DNA of 26,274 nucleotides from Gracilariopsis chorda. Lineage: Eukaryota > Rhodophyta > Florideophyceae > Gracilariales > Gracilariaceae. Shown here in pieces: positions 1 to 11,873 of the stretch. The number at the start of each line of letters is the position of its first letter. Positions within the stretch are counted from its first letter, which is position 1. Below the pieces are notes generated by a model. It saw nothing but the letters and a program-made list of their open reading frames with translations. It made no database searches and had not been told where the DNA came from. Location: contig NBIV01000555.1 in assembly GCA_003194525.1 (NCBI GenBank), forward strand, positions 1 to 26,274, given 5' to 3'. Position numbers and translations under genes: made by a program.

Positions 1-1092
1 CGCACCCAGGTCACACATCGCAGATACTGACAGCAGATGATACCTTAATTCGGTACGTGCACTACTTCACCCAACCGGCACTTGCTCTTACGCCCTTCAA
101 CAGCGAGATCGAGGTGGACACTGCCATGACCAAGAGACTCCAGCTTCGAGTCATTGCCGATACTCACACCGGCAGACTCTCTTTTGCTATAACTGTCAAA
201 CATGGACTCGTCATACGTCATATGGGCGGTGGCACCAGAGTCAATGATCCAGTCACTGATACTTTCTTCCACAGAACCTGTCGCAATGAGACAAACAAAG
301 TCAGAGTCACTGTCACATCCTCGTTTCTCGTTGCCGAGATTGGTCTGCACAGCTGGGTTTGCGGCAGCACTCTGCTCTTTGCTAGCTTCGTCACGTTGTC
401 TCTTGAAACAGTTTCTCTGGATATGCCCCTTCTTACCACAGTAGTAGCACACCATGGACTTCTTTCGTGACTGCGCACCGACCAAAGCCGTGTCACTTCC
501 GGACTCCTCCTTGGCACGATCGTTCATTCGCTGTTCCTCTTGCAGCAAACGACTCTTCACAAACTCTAAATCGAGTTTACGATCACTAATCGTGGTTGTC
601 AATAGCGACAATGAGGTGTTCGAAGCGGTCTGGTAGCCCCACATAGGATTGCCATGAGCGATGTCTTCCTCCTCAACCACTACGTCCATGCTCTTTCAGA
701 TCCGATGCAAGATTGACGAACACGATTGATGAAGTGTAACATTTTCTCATCATCTCGCATCTTGGCTGTGTAGAAGGCACGTCTTGCATTGATTCGGTTG
801 AGCAGCGTTTTACGCTGGAACACATCGCAAATGGCTTTCCACATTTCCGCAGCATTCTCGGTATCCCTCACATGGTCCAAATGCTCATCACTGATGCTGA
901 GACCAATAACAAGCCCTGGCCTTGGAGTCGTTTCTTCTTCCATGCTGACAACTCGTCATCGTCCGTAGGCCTGGTTGATTCAAGATGGTCATCGAGGTCC
1001 TTGAGTGCAAGCAGCAACTCAACCTTTTGCTTCCATACATGGAAGTTATCCTCGCCCAACTTTTCAATCTTGATGCCACCGAATGAATCCAT
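1..1092 (-). pseudogene. Family A gag/protease fragment, copy A-1 (frameshifted, runs off window)
   Basis: This is the amino-terminal part of a copia-type gag-pol read on the minus strand, with its ATG at 1092-1090. It matches the first part of the intact polyprotein at 18485-22510: gag, the CCHC zinc knuckle (CYYCGKKGHIQRNC) and the protease motif DSGA. The window edge cuts it off just after the protease. The reading frame is broken by single-base length changes against the second copy, including extra bases near 595, 637, 656, 693, 713, 909 and 930. Base substitutions between the two copies are few, so the breaks may be sequencing errors rather than decay. It lies directly downstream of a leader, primer-binding site and LTR at 1093-3094. 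Confidence 0.9.
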
Positions 1093-2299
1093 GCTTGTAG
1101 ATGTCAACAAACAGCACAGGTGCGATGAAAGACCTACGGCACTTAAGAAGTACAAAAAATGGCAACAACGACAACAATAACAACAAAAACAACGACAACA
1201 ACAACAAACAAAACTTCAAATTCGGGCGCACTGACGGGAGAAACTACCTCCGCTACCCTAGGGTGTCGGACCCCTGGCCCCCGGAGATGCTCCGGGTACA
1301 AGACGTCTTCTTCTGTCTTCCCTCTCCTACGTCTAAGGAGAAGATGCGTCGCTTCTCTACGAGGCTTTCCAGAGGATGGTTAATGACCCAAGATATGCCT
1401 TCACCAAAGTATAACCCTCTCTGGCCTCTTGCAAGAACTTGCGCGACCTCGCAACTGAAGCTTACTATGGCAACCAAAGTACGCTGCTAACGCGCAACCA
1501 CTTAAGGTCACACGCGGCCTGATCCTAAGAAGGAGGTCAGCCTACGCCACGTCGCCTCCCCGCACAAACGCCCAAGGGTCAGATGCACGGATCAAAAGCT
1601 CGTTATGGAATACCTTCGCAACAGCCCAAGAATCCCGACACGCAGTCAGGATCAAAACAAATAATTCAATCACCGCGCACCAGCGCAGTACGCCACGGCA
1701 CCCGTCACAGATGCACCCGCTGAACTTACCAGGTCTTAACGACCGTCACCGTTATCTGTCCAAATGGACCGGTGGGAAGCCGCTCGACAGTACACCCGCT
1801 TTGGTTCAAGCCGCCAGGCTCAACGTCCCCGGATACCTGGAATCACCCAAAGTAACCCGGATCAACCGCTCGTCGCACTGGACACCAGATGATGATTAAC
1901 AAACACGAAAAACAAACAACTGCTGAGCACACGATCACGGAGCCCAGACTTCGAAACTAGACCGACTCGACCTCACGGATACGACCCGACAAACGACTCG
2001 GGATCCTAAAACACAAGATAGAGGGAGTGTCACACACAAAGTAGATAGCGATCGACAACACGGGCAACAACGGAGGCCCAACTCAACAACGATAGGAAGT
2101 AAACGTCGAACCACTACCACCACAACGCCCTCAGGGAGGAACGCAAACCCAAGGAGAATGACCAACACCGACCAACAATGGGATCAAGACACCGACGCAA
2201 CGACGAAAGAGGCAACAACAGCGAAACGGATGAACGGCGGTGAGGGAGAGCGGCGACAGACGAACGATACGGAAAGGGATAGCGGCAGCGGTCAGCGGG
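1093..2299 (-). other. 5' leader of family A copy A-1
   Basis: This is the untranslated leader between the primer-binding site and the gag ATG of copy A-1. It matches the leaders at 7145-8348 and 17281-18484 along its length, including a CAA/CGA-rich run at about 1160-1210. I see no convincing gene in it. Several one-base indels separate it from the other two leaders, which differ from each other mainly by substitutions. Confidence 0.8.
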
Positions 2300-2314
2300 G
2301 CTGGGCCCATAACC
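2300..2314 (-). other. Primer-binding site of copy A-1 (half tRNA-iMet)
   Basis: The minus strand reads GGTTATGGGCCCAGC directly after the LTR end. This is the reverse complement of the initiator tRNA-Met anticodon-arm segment GCUGGGCCCAUAACC, the type of site used by Drosophila copia. Confidence 0.85.
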
Positions 2315-3094
2315 TGTTGAAAGTTGAAAGGAAGTTGAGGGATGGAAGGGAAGTTCGCCAGCTCTAGCTTGGATTTACTTGGAGGTCCTTCAGGCACATC
2401 TATATTACCACTCTAAACTCGAATTGCGCGGGAACACCAACTACAAGTAAAACCTAAACCACTAAGCAGGGACACTCAATACTACCAATCATCATCTACA
2501 TGACATAGCCAGCTCAGCACAACCTCATTACACCAACGCACACCAACGCACCAATGTTCTGTAATAGTTACGTGCATACACATGACCATGACAAGCACAA
2601 ATTCACGACTCCAACACACGCCAGCAACATGCCAACACATCACGGTAAGTCAACACGTCACGGTAAAGTCGGCACGTAACCTGTGGTGTTAGTGCCATGT
2701 CATCATGTGGCAGATGCACACAACACCCACGTCCATCAATATACCCGTGCATGTGTAAACCTGTTGACAGTGCATGCGCACCTTACCATTGTACCAACCA
2801 CTGCTGTACCACTTGTACAGGTGTCAACCACTTCATCAGTATCCCCTGCACACAACGTACACTGTGACCACTGTAGTAGCTGGACACGTGGGTGTGGTCC
2901 AACCGATCCAGTTATGCCATACCACTTGTACGCACCACGTTGCATATGTACATTTGCAGTAGCCAATCAGAAGCCAGTTTCACGTTGGGTTCGCGCACAC
3001 GCGCATATGCGCTTTTGCAGAGGTACCCTCTAAAACAGCCCATGCTCCCCGGAACATTTGGTTTTCAGTGACAGCACAGGTACTACTGCCAACA
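2315..3094 (-). repeat. Family A LTR shared by copies A-1 and A-2
   Basis: This complete minus-strand LTR has TGTTG...CAACA ends. On its left is the primer-binding site of A-1, so it is A-1's 5' LTR. On its right is the polypurine tract and RNase H end of A-2, so it is also A-2's 3' LTR. Against the other A LTRs it carries many one-base indels, for example near 2340, 2402, 2604, 2631 and 2665. The TATATAA box is altered here (around 2400-2407). Confidence 0.9.
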
Positions 3095-3104
3095 CCCCCC
3101 CTCT
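3095..3104 (-). other. Polypurine tract of copy A-2
   Basis: On the minus strand this reads AGAGGGGGGG directly before the LTR start TGTTGG, the expected plus-strand priming site. It is identical to the tracts at 22521-22530 and 23792-23801. Confidence 0.85.
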
Positions 3105-3112
3105 GTCACTGA

Positions 3113-6100
3113 CTTCCAAAGGTCTAAGGGGAGCAAGCCACAGTCACCGCGGAACCTTGCCAGCTTAACTCGACCGAGCGCTTTCGTCAGCAATATCGGC
3201 AACCATGTCTTCCGTGGAGCAGTACTGCAACTGGACGGCTTTGTCGCGTAGAGCCTCTCTGGTGAAGTGGAAAGCGAATATCAATGTGCTTAGTACGCTT
3301 GTTCACAACTCCATTTCGAGCAAGGTCGATGCAACCTTGGTTGTCCACGTACACAGTTGTGGGCTCAACCATTAGCGTCACTGACTCATCCACGTGTAGT
3401 CCACTTGCGTTGCCAATGCCACTCCACAGTCGTCTCAGCCAGATCGCTTCCTTCGTCCCACTGCACAGACTCACATACTCAGCCTCAGCGCTAGACAATG
3501 CAACTACTTCCTGTTGGCGCGAGCTCCAAGACACAGGAGCACCGCACATCATGAACACATACCCACTGGTGACTTTGCAGTTGGATGTATCACCTGCCCA
3601 GTCAGAGTCTACGTATCCATACAGCTGAGTATCAGTCGTGGTGCCATAAGTAAGTCCGAAGGAGCGAGTGCCATTGAGGTAACGCAGAACACGCTTGACC
3701 GCTTTCCAATGAGTCTCTCCAGGTTTCTCGACATACTTGGCTAGCTTGGACACTGCAAACGAGATGTCCGGTCGAGTGCCAACAGAGAGATACATCAGAC
3801 AAACCGATCACCTGGCGATACGGGAGGTTCGTCAGAGGCTCTTCTACCTTAGTGAGGTCAGCACCGGAGTCCATGGGAGTGTCCATTCGTTTGCACTGCA
3901 ACATGCAAAAACGTTCTAAGACCTTACGCGTGTATGCAGACTGTGTCAGGTACAGCTGTCTTTTGGATCGATCACGATGGATCTCGAACCCAAGTACCAT
4001 GCGCGCTTCACTGAGATCCTTCATCTGAAAACGTTTTGACAGTTCACGCTTTACGCGATTCATTGTCTCCATACTTGGACTCGCAATGAGCAAGTCGTCC
4101 ACATAAAGAGCAATGATCACAAGCGCTCCCAGTACCTCTCCGGTGTAGACGCACTCGTCTGCGACGTTTGGCTTCAGACCCATCCAACCAACGAGGAACA
4201 AGTACATCTTTGCAAACCACTGCCTTGATGCCTGTCGTAGCCCATAGATGGCTTTCTTGAGAAGGCATACCAAGTCCTCGTTCCCAGGTTTGATGAATCC
4301 GTCCGGCTGCTCCATATACACAGTCTCTTCCAGGTCGCCATTCAAGAATGCAGTCTTCACATCCATCTGGTGCAGATGATAGTCCTGCACTGCTACAATG
4401 GACAGAATCATTCTAATGGATGTGAATTTGACCACTGGTGCATACGTCTCGGAGAAGTCTACACCTTCGATCTGCAGAAACCCTCGAGCCACCACACGAG
4501 CCTTGTACCTCACTGTCGGTTCATCGTTGTCGCCAGCCTCATATTTTTGCACAAATACCCACTTGGATGATATCACGTTGCTGTCAGCTGGCCTTGGCAC
4601 TAACTCCCATGTGTCATGCTCCATCAGAGACTCGTACTCACTGTTCATGGCCTTGGTCCACGCTTTTGAATCAGGACGTGACACCGCATCGGAGTATGAG
4701 GATGGGACGTCATCACTGGCAGTGAGTAGGGCAGTGCCGCGCCACCACGAGGTAGGCGCTCTACGCTCACGAGTGGATCTCCGAAGTGGTGGTGGATCTG
4801 GTACATCTGGCTCAACTTCTGTCTCTTCTGTGGCTCATCGTGGCCACTGCCTGAAGCTTCTTCTGGTGGAGTATCTGGTGCAGCGGGTTCAACTTGGGCA
4901 GCATCGGTGGGTTTAGTAGAGGTGGAGGTGATGTTTGATTTCGGCTTGTCCGAGATGTCGATCTCAGCATAGTCGTCATCATCAACGTGGTCAGTACCTT
5001 GATCTGAACCACTACATTCGTCAATCCTCACATCTCTCGACACAACCACCTTCTTCTTTTGCGCATCCCACAGTTTATAACCGTTCGATCCAGATGTGTA
5101 CCCAATAAAGATCGCCTCCACGGCACGTTGCTCCAGCTTCTTCAGCTTGTGGTCCACCACTTTGTACCAGCACCGGCTACCGAACACACGCAGATTGCTC
5201 AAGTCAGGTTCATATCCACTCCACATCTCGAGTGGTGTCACGTCACTCGGAAGGGCCTTGCAGGTGACTCGATTGCGCACATACACTGCAACGTTCAATG
5301 CTTCAGCCCAGAAGCTCTTTGGCAGTTTCTTGTGATGCAGCATCGATCTCACCAAGTCCATGAGTGTTCGGTTGAACCGTTCGGCCAGACCATTCTGATG
5401 TGGATTGTAAGGCACCGTTCGCTGATGTTCAATACCGTGACGTTCAAGCTCTTGTGAAAACTTCTTTGACACATATTCACCAGCATTGTCTGTGCGTAAC
5501 GCATGTAGCACAGACTCACGTGCGGTGATGGTTTTCACATGTCGGTCACTCTGATTTTGAACCATCTTGAGCCACTTCACGAACACGTGGAACACCTCAT
5601 CCTTGGTCTTGAGCATGTACAAGAAGCAAAAACGGGAGTGATCATCGATGAATGTGACGAAGTAGCGTGAACCTCCCAAGGAACCTACTTGGATTGGACC
5701 ACAAATGTCCGAATGCACTAGGTCCAATGGGTGCAAAGCCCGTTCCCCCCCTTGCTTGGGAGTTGGAGCACGTGTAGATTTTCCCACTACACAAGAGTCA
5801 CACACATCCATCGATTGATTCAAGTCCACATTCAGCCCTGACACAACACCGTTACGAGCCATATGTTTGATACCATCCACATTCACATAAGCCATTCGAG
5901 CATGCCATAGTGACAGGTCAGTCACAAGTGCGTTGTCCATGTCTTCTGGTACTTCAATCGCGGGTACATAGGTAGTACAGTCCTTTGATGCGACGGCCCT
6001 GGGCGATCATGGTGTTGCCTTTGTATACACATACTTTGGTTTTGTCAAACACCACTCGCGCACCCAGGTCACACATCGCAGATACTGACAGCAGATGATA

Positions 6101-7144
6101 CCTTAGCTTCGGTACGTGCACTACTTCACCCAACCGGCACTTGCTCTTACGCCCTTCAACAGCGAGATCGAGGTGGACACTGCCATGACCAAGAGACTCC
6201 AGCTTCGAGTCATTGCCGATACTCACACCGGCAGACTCTCTTTTGCTATAACTGTCAAACATGGACTCGTCATACGTCATATGGGCGGTGGCACCAGAGT
6301 CAATGATCCAGTCACTGATACTTTCTTCCACAGAACCTGTCGCAATGAGACAAACAAAGTCAGAGTCACTGTCACATCCTCGTTTCTCGTTGCCGAGATT
6401 GGTCTGCACAGCTGGGTTTGCGGCAGCACTCTGCTCTTTGCTAGCTTCGTCACGTTGTCTCTTGAAACAGTTTCTCTGGATATGCCCCTTCTTACCACAG
6501 TAGTAGCACACCATGGACTTCTTTCGTGACTGCGCACCGACCAAAGCCGTGTCACTTCCGGACTCCTCCTTGGCACGATCGTTCATTCGCTGTTCCTCTT
6601 GCAGCAAACGACTCTTCACAAACTCTAAATCGAGTTTACGATCACTAATCGTGGTGTCAATAGCGACAATGAGGTGTTCGAAGCGGTCTGGTAGCCCACA
6701 TAGGATTGCCATAGCGATGTCTTCCTCCTCAACCACTACGTCCATGCTCTTCAGATCCGATGCAAGATGACGAACACGATTGATGAAGTGTAACATTTTC
6801 TCATCATCTCGCATCTTGGCTGTGTAGAAGGCACGTCTTGCATTGATTCGGTTGAGCAGCGTTTTACGCTGGAACACATCGCAAATGGCTTTCCACATTT
6901 CCGCAGCATTCTCGGTATCCCTCACATGGTCCAAATGCTCATCACTGATGCTGAGACCAATAACAGCCCTGGCCTTGGAGTCTTTCTTCTTCCATGCTGA
7001 CAACTCGTCATCGTCCGTAGGCCTGGTTGATTCAAGATGGTCATCGAGGTCCTTGAGTGCAAGCAGCAACTCAACCTTTTGCTTCCATACATGGAAGTTA
7101 TCCTCGCCCAACTTTTCAATCTTGATGCCACCGAATGAATCCAT
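3113..7144 (-). pseudogene. Family A gag-pol, copy A-2 (at least four frameshifts)
   Basis: This is a full-length but broken copia gag-pol on the minus strand. Open segments are 7144-5954 (gag, CCHC knuckle, protease DSGA), 5940-about 4830 (integrase), about 4820-3800 (reverse transcriptase with YVDD) and about 3795-3270 (RNase H). Frame breaks lie at about 5963 (one extra G), 4820-4835, 3803 (one extra A) and 3268 (one extra G), with another length change near 3190. The second histidine of the integrase HHCC zinc finger is a tyrosine here (WHARMAY, against WHARMAH in the intact copy). The gag/protease segment is fully open. The product would be a nucleocapsid plus reverse transcription and integration enzymes, but pol cannot be read through as written. 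Confidence 0.93.
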
Positions 7145-8348
7145 GCTTGGTAGATGTCAACAAACAGCACAGGTGCGATGAAAGACCTACGGCACTTAAG
7201 AAGTACAAAAATGGCAACAACGACAACAATAACAACAAAAACAACGACAACAACAACAACAAAACTTCAAATTCGGGCGCACTGACGGGAGAAACTACCT
7301 CCGCTACCCTAGGGTGTCGGACCCCTGGCCCCCGGAGATGCTCCGGGTACAAGACGTCTTCCTCTGTCTTCCCTCTCCTACGTCTAAGGAGAAGATGCGT
7401 TGCTCTCTACGAGGCTTCCAGAGGATGGTTAATGACCCAAGATATGCCTTCACCAAGTATAACCCTCTCTGGCCTCTTGCAAGAACTTGCGCGACCTCGC
7501 AACTGAAGCTACTATGGCAACCAAAGTACGCTGCTAACGCGCAACCACTTAAGGTCACACGCGGCCTGATCCTAAGAAGGAGGTCAGCCTACGCCACGTC
7601 GCCTCCCCGCACAAACGCCCAAGGGTCAGATGCACGGATCAAAAGCTCGTTATGGAATACCTTCGCAACAGCCCAAGAATCCCGACACGCAGTCAGGATC
7701 AAAACAAATAATTCAATCACCCGCACCAGCGCAGTACGCCACGGCACCCCGTCCACAGATGCACCCGCTGAACTTACCAGGTCTTAACGACCGTCACCGT
7801 TATCTGTCCAAATGGACCGGTGGGAAGCCGCTCGACAGTACACCCGCTTTGGTTCAAGCCGCCAGGCTCACGTCCCCGGATACCTGGAATCACCCAAAGT
7901 AACCCGGATCAACCGCTCGTCGCACTGGACACCAGATGATGATTAACAAACACGAAAAACAAACAACTGCTGAGCACACGATCACGGAGCCCAGACTTCG
8001 AAACTAGACCGACTCGACCTCACGGATACGACCCGACAAACGACTCGGGGATCCTAAAACACAAGATAGAGGGAGTGTCACACACAAAGTAGATAGCGAT
8101 CGACAACACGGGCAACAACGGAGGCCCAACTCAACAACGATAGGAAGTAAACGTCGAACCACTACCACCACAACGCCCTCAGGGAGGAACGCAAACCCAA
8201 GGAGAATGACCAACACCGACCAACAATGGGATCAAGACACCCGACGCAACGACGAAAGAGGCAACAACAGCGAAACGGATGAACGGCGGTGAGGGAGAGC
8301 GGCGACAGACGAACGATACGGAAAGGGATAGCGGCAGCGGTCAGCGGG
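7145..8348 (-). other. 5' leader of family A copy A-2
   Basis: This leader of about 1.2 kb runs from the primer-binding site to the gag ATG. It is nearly identical to the leader at 17281-18484, with only scattered substitutions noticed. It includes a CAA/CGA-rich run at about 7214-7261. Short ORFs are present but show no recognisable domain. Confidence 0.8.
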
Positions 8349-8363
8349 GCTGGGCCCATAACC
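8349..8363 (-). other. Primer-binding site of copy A-2 (half tRNA-iMet)
   Basis: The minus strand reads GGTTATGGGCCCAGC immediately inside the LTR, complementary to the initiator tRNA-Met anticodon arm. Confidence 0.85.
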
Positions 8364-9142
8364 TGTTGATAGTTGAAAGGAAGTTGAGGGGATGGAAGGG
8401 AAGTTCGCCAGCTCTAGCTTGGATTTACTTGGAGGTCCTTCAGGCACATCTTATATACCACTCTAAACTCGAATTGCGCGGGAACACCAACTACAAGTAA
8501 AACCTAAACCACTAAGCAGGGACACTCAATACTACCAATCATCATCTAACATGACATAGCCAGCTCAGCACAACCTCATTACACCAACGCACACCAACGC
8601 ACCAATGTTCTGTAATAGTTACGTGCATACACATGACCATGACAAGGCACAAATTCACGACTCCAACACACGCCAGCACATGCCAACACATCACGGTAAG
8701 TCAACACGTCACGGTAAGTCGGCACGTAACCTGTGGTGTTAGTGCCATGTCATCATGTGGCAATGCACACAACACCCACGTCATCAATATACCCGTGCAT
8801 GTGTAAACCTGTTGACAGTGCATGCGCACCTTACCATTGTACCAACCACTGCTGTACCACTTGTACAAGGTGTCAACCACTTCATCAGTATCCCCTGCAC
8901 ACAACGTACACTGTGACCACTGTAGTAGCTGGACACGTGGGTGTGTCCAACCGATCCAGTTATGCCATACCACTTGTACGCACCACGTTGCATATGTACA
9001 TTTGCAGTAGCCAATCAGAAGCCAGTTTCACGTTGGGTTCGCGCACACGCGCATATGCGCTTTTGCAGAGGTACCCTCTAAAACAGCCCATGCTCCCCGG
9101 AACATTTGGTTTTCAGTGACAGCACAGGTACTACTGCCAACA
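8364..9142 (-). repeat. Family A 5' LTR of copy A-2
   Basis: This 779-bp minus-strand LTR has TGTTG...CAACA ends and a TATATAA box on the minus strand at 8457-8451. Its left neighbour is the A-2 primer-binding site. Its right neighbour is family B integrase sequence, so 9142/9143 is the junction of the A tandem with its B target. The target duplication would be about GGAGG (9143-9147), with its partner outside the window. Confidence 0.93.
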
Positions 9143-9143
9143 G

Positions 9144-11873
9144 GAGGTATGTCGACCATGCCGCCTTGCCAAGGCGCATAAACTGCCATTTCAGGGCAAG
9201 TTTGAACGAGCCAAGCAGGTTGGGGACGTGGTGCACTCGGACATTATCGGTCCGTTGGTGCCATCATTCCCCGACCGATTCCGGTATGCATCCGGATTTG
9301 TCGATGATCACTCAAGATATGCAGTCCTTGGGTTCATGGTGCACAGAACTGAGATCAGCGAAGTGTTCTTGGGAGTAAAGCAGAAGCTCAAACAGCTTGG
9401 AGGAGAGCATGTGCTTATTCGAAAACTGCACTCTGACAAGGCAGAAGAGTATATTGCTTTGCAACACAATCCCGACAATGGTCTTCAGGAGGTATCGTTT
9501 TCTCCTCCGTATACCCCACAACACAATGCTATTGCGGAGCGCATCAATCGCACTATGGGGGAAGCTGCCCGAGCTTTGCTGATTCAAGCAAGTTTACCAG
9601 ACTGTTTGTGGCCATATGCACTGAAACATGTGATTTATATTCGCAATAGAGTGCCCCATTCCACCACTGGCGTGACCCCGTATGTGTTGGTCACTGACAA
9701 TAGGCCTTCTTTGAAGTATATCAAAGTATTTGGATGTGCCGCATATGTATTAAAAATGAACCCGGGCACCAAGTTCGAGTCTCGTGCACTTGAGGGAGTG
9801 TACTTGCAGACTCTTGAGCATGGTGTTTACGAGGTCCTAATATCGGGTGACGACGATATTCCTCGAATAGTAAGGTCGCGTCATGTCACCTTTGATGAAT
9901 CTAGGTTCCCTGGTGTACCGTATCTAAGCAATTATATGGATGACGAGAGTGCATCAGATGCGACTTATAGTTCTGAGGATGATGTAGGCTCCACCAGCTC
10001 TGAAGAATTTTATGTTGACGATGTTGCGGACGTCATTTCAGAATCCGAAAATGGCAGCATAGACCATTCTGGGGCACCTGTAAACGTGACTGCTAACTCT
10101 GCACCACCAGATATTGTTACTGATGACCACAATTCCAGCAACGAAGAGGGGTCAGAGAGTGATGCAGAGAACATTGAACAAGCAAATCTCGACTCTGAGT
10201 CACAGTCACGCTATCCTCGTCGCACTAGGCGTGCACCACAACGCTGGTGGCATATGGCTGGCGCGGCCAAATCGGAGGTTAAGGTTACCACGAGTGATGA
10301 TCCCACACTCAAGGAAGCACTCTCCGCACCCCCAACTGAAAGAGAGCAATGGCCACATGCTATCGATGAGGAGTTCACATCCTTGGAAGACAAGGCTACA
10401 TGGGTTGCGGATGACTCACCAAAGTCCGCGCCTCTACCAACGCATGTCATTCTGAAGGTGAAACGTGACGCAGACAACTCCGTTGACCGATTTCGAGCTC
10501 GAATAGTGGCTGGAGGCAACCACCAGACATATGGTCAGGACTACTTAGAGACGTACGCACCAGTCGTTTCGTTCAACTTGGTTCGCATGTTCCTGTACCT
10601 GATATTGTGCATGCAGATGTTTGTTGCACAGGTGGATATTAAAACCGCATTCCTGAACGGTGACCTCAAGGAAGACGTTTGGGTGATGTCACCGCGTGGC
10701 ATTCCTGGTCTCAAGTCACGATGCTATAAACTGCTAAAGGCTATATATGGGCTTAAGCAGGCTCATCTGGCATGGCATACGAAGTTCAGCACAGACATTA
10801 AAGGCATAGGTTTTGAAGAATTACCCAGTGCATCATGTGTCTTCAGGCGCAAATTAGCCGGTAACACATACGCATACATCTTGGTATACGTAGATGACCT
10901 TCTTATATTTACGCCAACTGCTGAACAACGTTCCCACATAGTGGAGGAGCTCAAGTCTCTGTATGACCTACGTGTTGAGACTCGTATCAGAATGTATTTT
11001 GGTGTTGAATTAACCTGGAACATGGACTCCAATGGCCAACTGTTAGGTGTAAAACTAGCACAGCCGCTGTATGTCAGTGGCATGTTACGTCGGTTTGGAC
11101 TGGAATGTAGCAAGCCTGCACGAAGCCCAATGGTAGAATCTTTCTTTTCCTCGCTTGATGTGGAGGAGGACAAGTCCCCATTTGAAGTCCAGTTGTATCA
11201 GCAGATGATCGGGTCTCTGCTGTACCTGGCATTACGGACACGTTTGGACATATTGGCACCCGTACTTATCCTAGCGCGCTTTCAGAAAGCACCAACTCGG
11301 TATTGTCATCGAGCGGTGAAGCGCGTGCTAAGGTATTTACGTGGCACTACTCACCATGGACTTGTTTATCAACCTGGTAACCTGCTGCTCAATGGTTATG
11401 TAGACTCTGATTACGCTGGTGACACCACTGATCGCAAGTCTTTGTCTGGCTTTATGATCAAACTTGGGTCATGTGCTTGTTTCTACGGTGCGCGTAAGCA
11501 GGCGTCAGTGGCATTGTCTACAGGCGAGTCCGAGTATTACGCATTAGTGATGGCAAGTCAAGAGCTAATGTGGATATCTCGAGTACTTGAGGAATGTGGA
11601 ATACCGGTTAATGAGAGTACTCCACTACGCTCAGACAACCAGTGTGCGATTGAATGGGCCATTGGTGAGCGTTGCCCCTCCGGACGTGCCAAACACATTG
11701 ACGTGAAGATACACTTTATCCGAGACTTGGTCAAAAGCAAGGTGCTAACTGTGGAATATGTGGCAAGTGAGGACAATGATGCTGACATACTCACTAAACC
11801 ACTTAGTCCTGCTATGGCACAGTTGATCATGGATAGGGTTGGTCTGACCCAGGAACTCGAGGAGGAGTGTTGA
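9144..11873 (+). CDS. Family B copia pol, 5'-truncated by A insertion (integrase, RT, RNase H)
   Basis: An open frame runs from the A-LTR junction to a TGA at 11871-11873, about 909 codons. There is no native start: the first part of the gene is missing and the frame opens inside the integrase zinc finger (CRPC at 9150-9161). Counting from 9144, integrase acidic residues are D33, D98 (HSDKAEEY) and E132 (NAIAERINRT), with 33 residues between the last two. A serine/acidic linker follows. The reverse transcriptase has VDIKTAFLNGDL (from codon 497) and YVDD (582-585). RNase H has YVDSDYAGD near codon 752-760, then GESEYYAL, SDNQCAIEW and KHIDVKIHF. The pol domains are uninterrupted, but the element cannot be expressed normally because gag and the leader are separated by the inserted A elements. 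The sequence is clearly distinct from family A pol. Confidence 0.93.
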   Translation, partial: EVCRPCRLAKAHKLPFQGKFERAKQVGDVVHSDIIGPLVPSFPDRFRYASGFVDDHSRYAVLGFMVHRTEISEVFLGVKQKLKQLGGEHVLIRKLHSDKAEEYIALQHNPDNGLQEVSFSPPYTPQHNAIAERINRTMGEAARALLIQASLPDCLWPYALKHVIYIRNRVPHSTTGVTPYVLVTDNRPSLKYIKVFGCAAYVLKMNPGTKFESRALEGVYLQTLEHGVYEVLISGDDDIPRIVRSRHVTFDESRFPGVPYLSNYMDDESASDATYSSEDDVGSTSSEEFYVDDVADVISESENGSIDHSGAPVNVTANSAPPDIVTDDHNSSNEEGSESDAENIEQANLDSESQSRYPRRTRRAPQRWWHMAGAAKSEVKVTTSDDPTLKEALSAPPTEREQWPHAIDEEFTSLEDKATWVADDSPKSAPLPTHVILKVKRDADNSVDRFRARIVAGGNHQTYGQDYLETYAPVVSFNLVRMFLYLILCMQMFVAQVDIKTAFLNGDLKEDVWVMSPRGIPGLKSRCYKLLKAIYGLKQAHLAWHTKFSTDIKGIGFEELPSASCVFRRKLAGNTYAYILVYVDDLLIFTPTAEQRSHIVEELKSLYDLRVETRIRMYFGVELTWNMDSNGQLLGVKLAQPLYVSGMLRRFGLECSKPARSPMVESFFSSLDVEEDKSPFEVQLYQQMIGSLLYLALRTRLDILAPVLILARFQKAPTRYCHRAVKRVLRYLRGTTHHGLVYQPGNLLLNGYVDSDYAGDTTDRKSLSGFMIKLGSCACFYGARKQASVALSTGESEYYALVMASQELMWISRVLEECGIPVNESTPLRSDNQCAIEWAIGERCPSGRAKHIDVKIHFIRDLVKSKVLTVEYVASEDNDADILTKPLSPAMAQLIMDRVGLTQELEEEC

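Noticed and set aside
6116..6529. A 137-residue ORF antisense to gag, repeated at 57-470 and 19100-19513
   Set aside because: It is a shadow of the gag/protease coding sequence; its conservation follows from the sense frame and recent copying.
9228..9230. GTG at 9228 as a start codon for the B pol ORF
   Set aside because: The frame is open upstream to the A-LTR junction and encodes integrase zinc-finger residues there, so this is an internal codon of a truncated gene.
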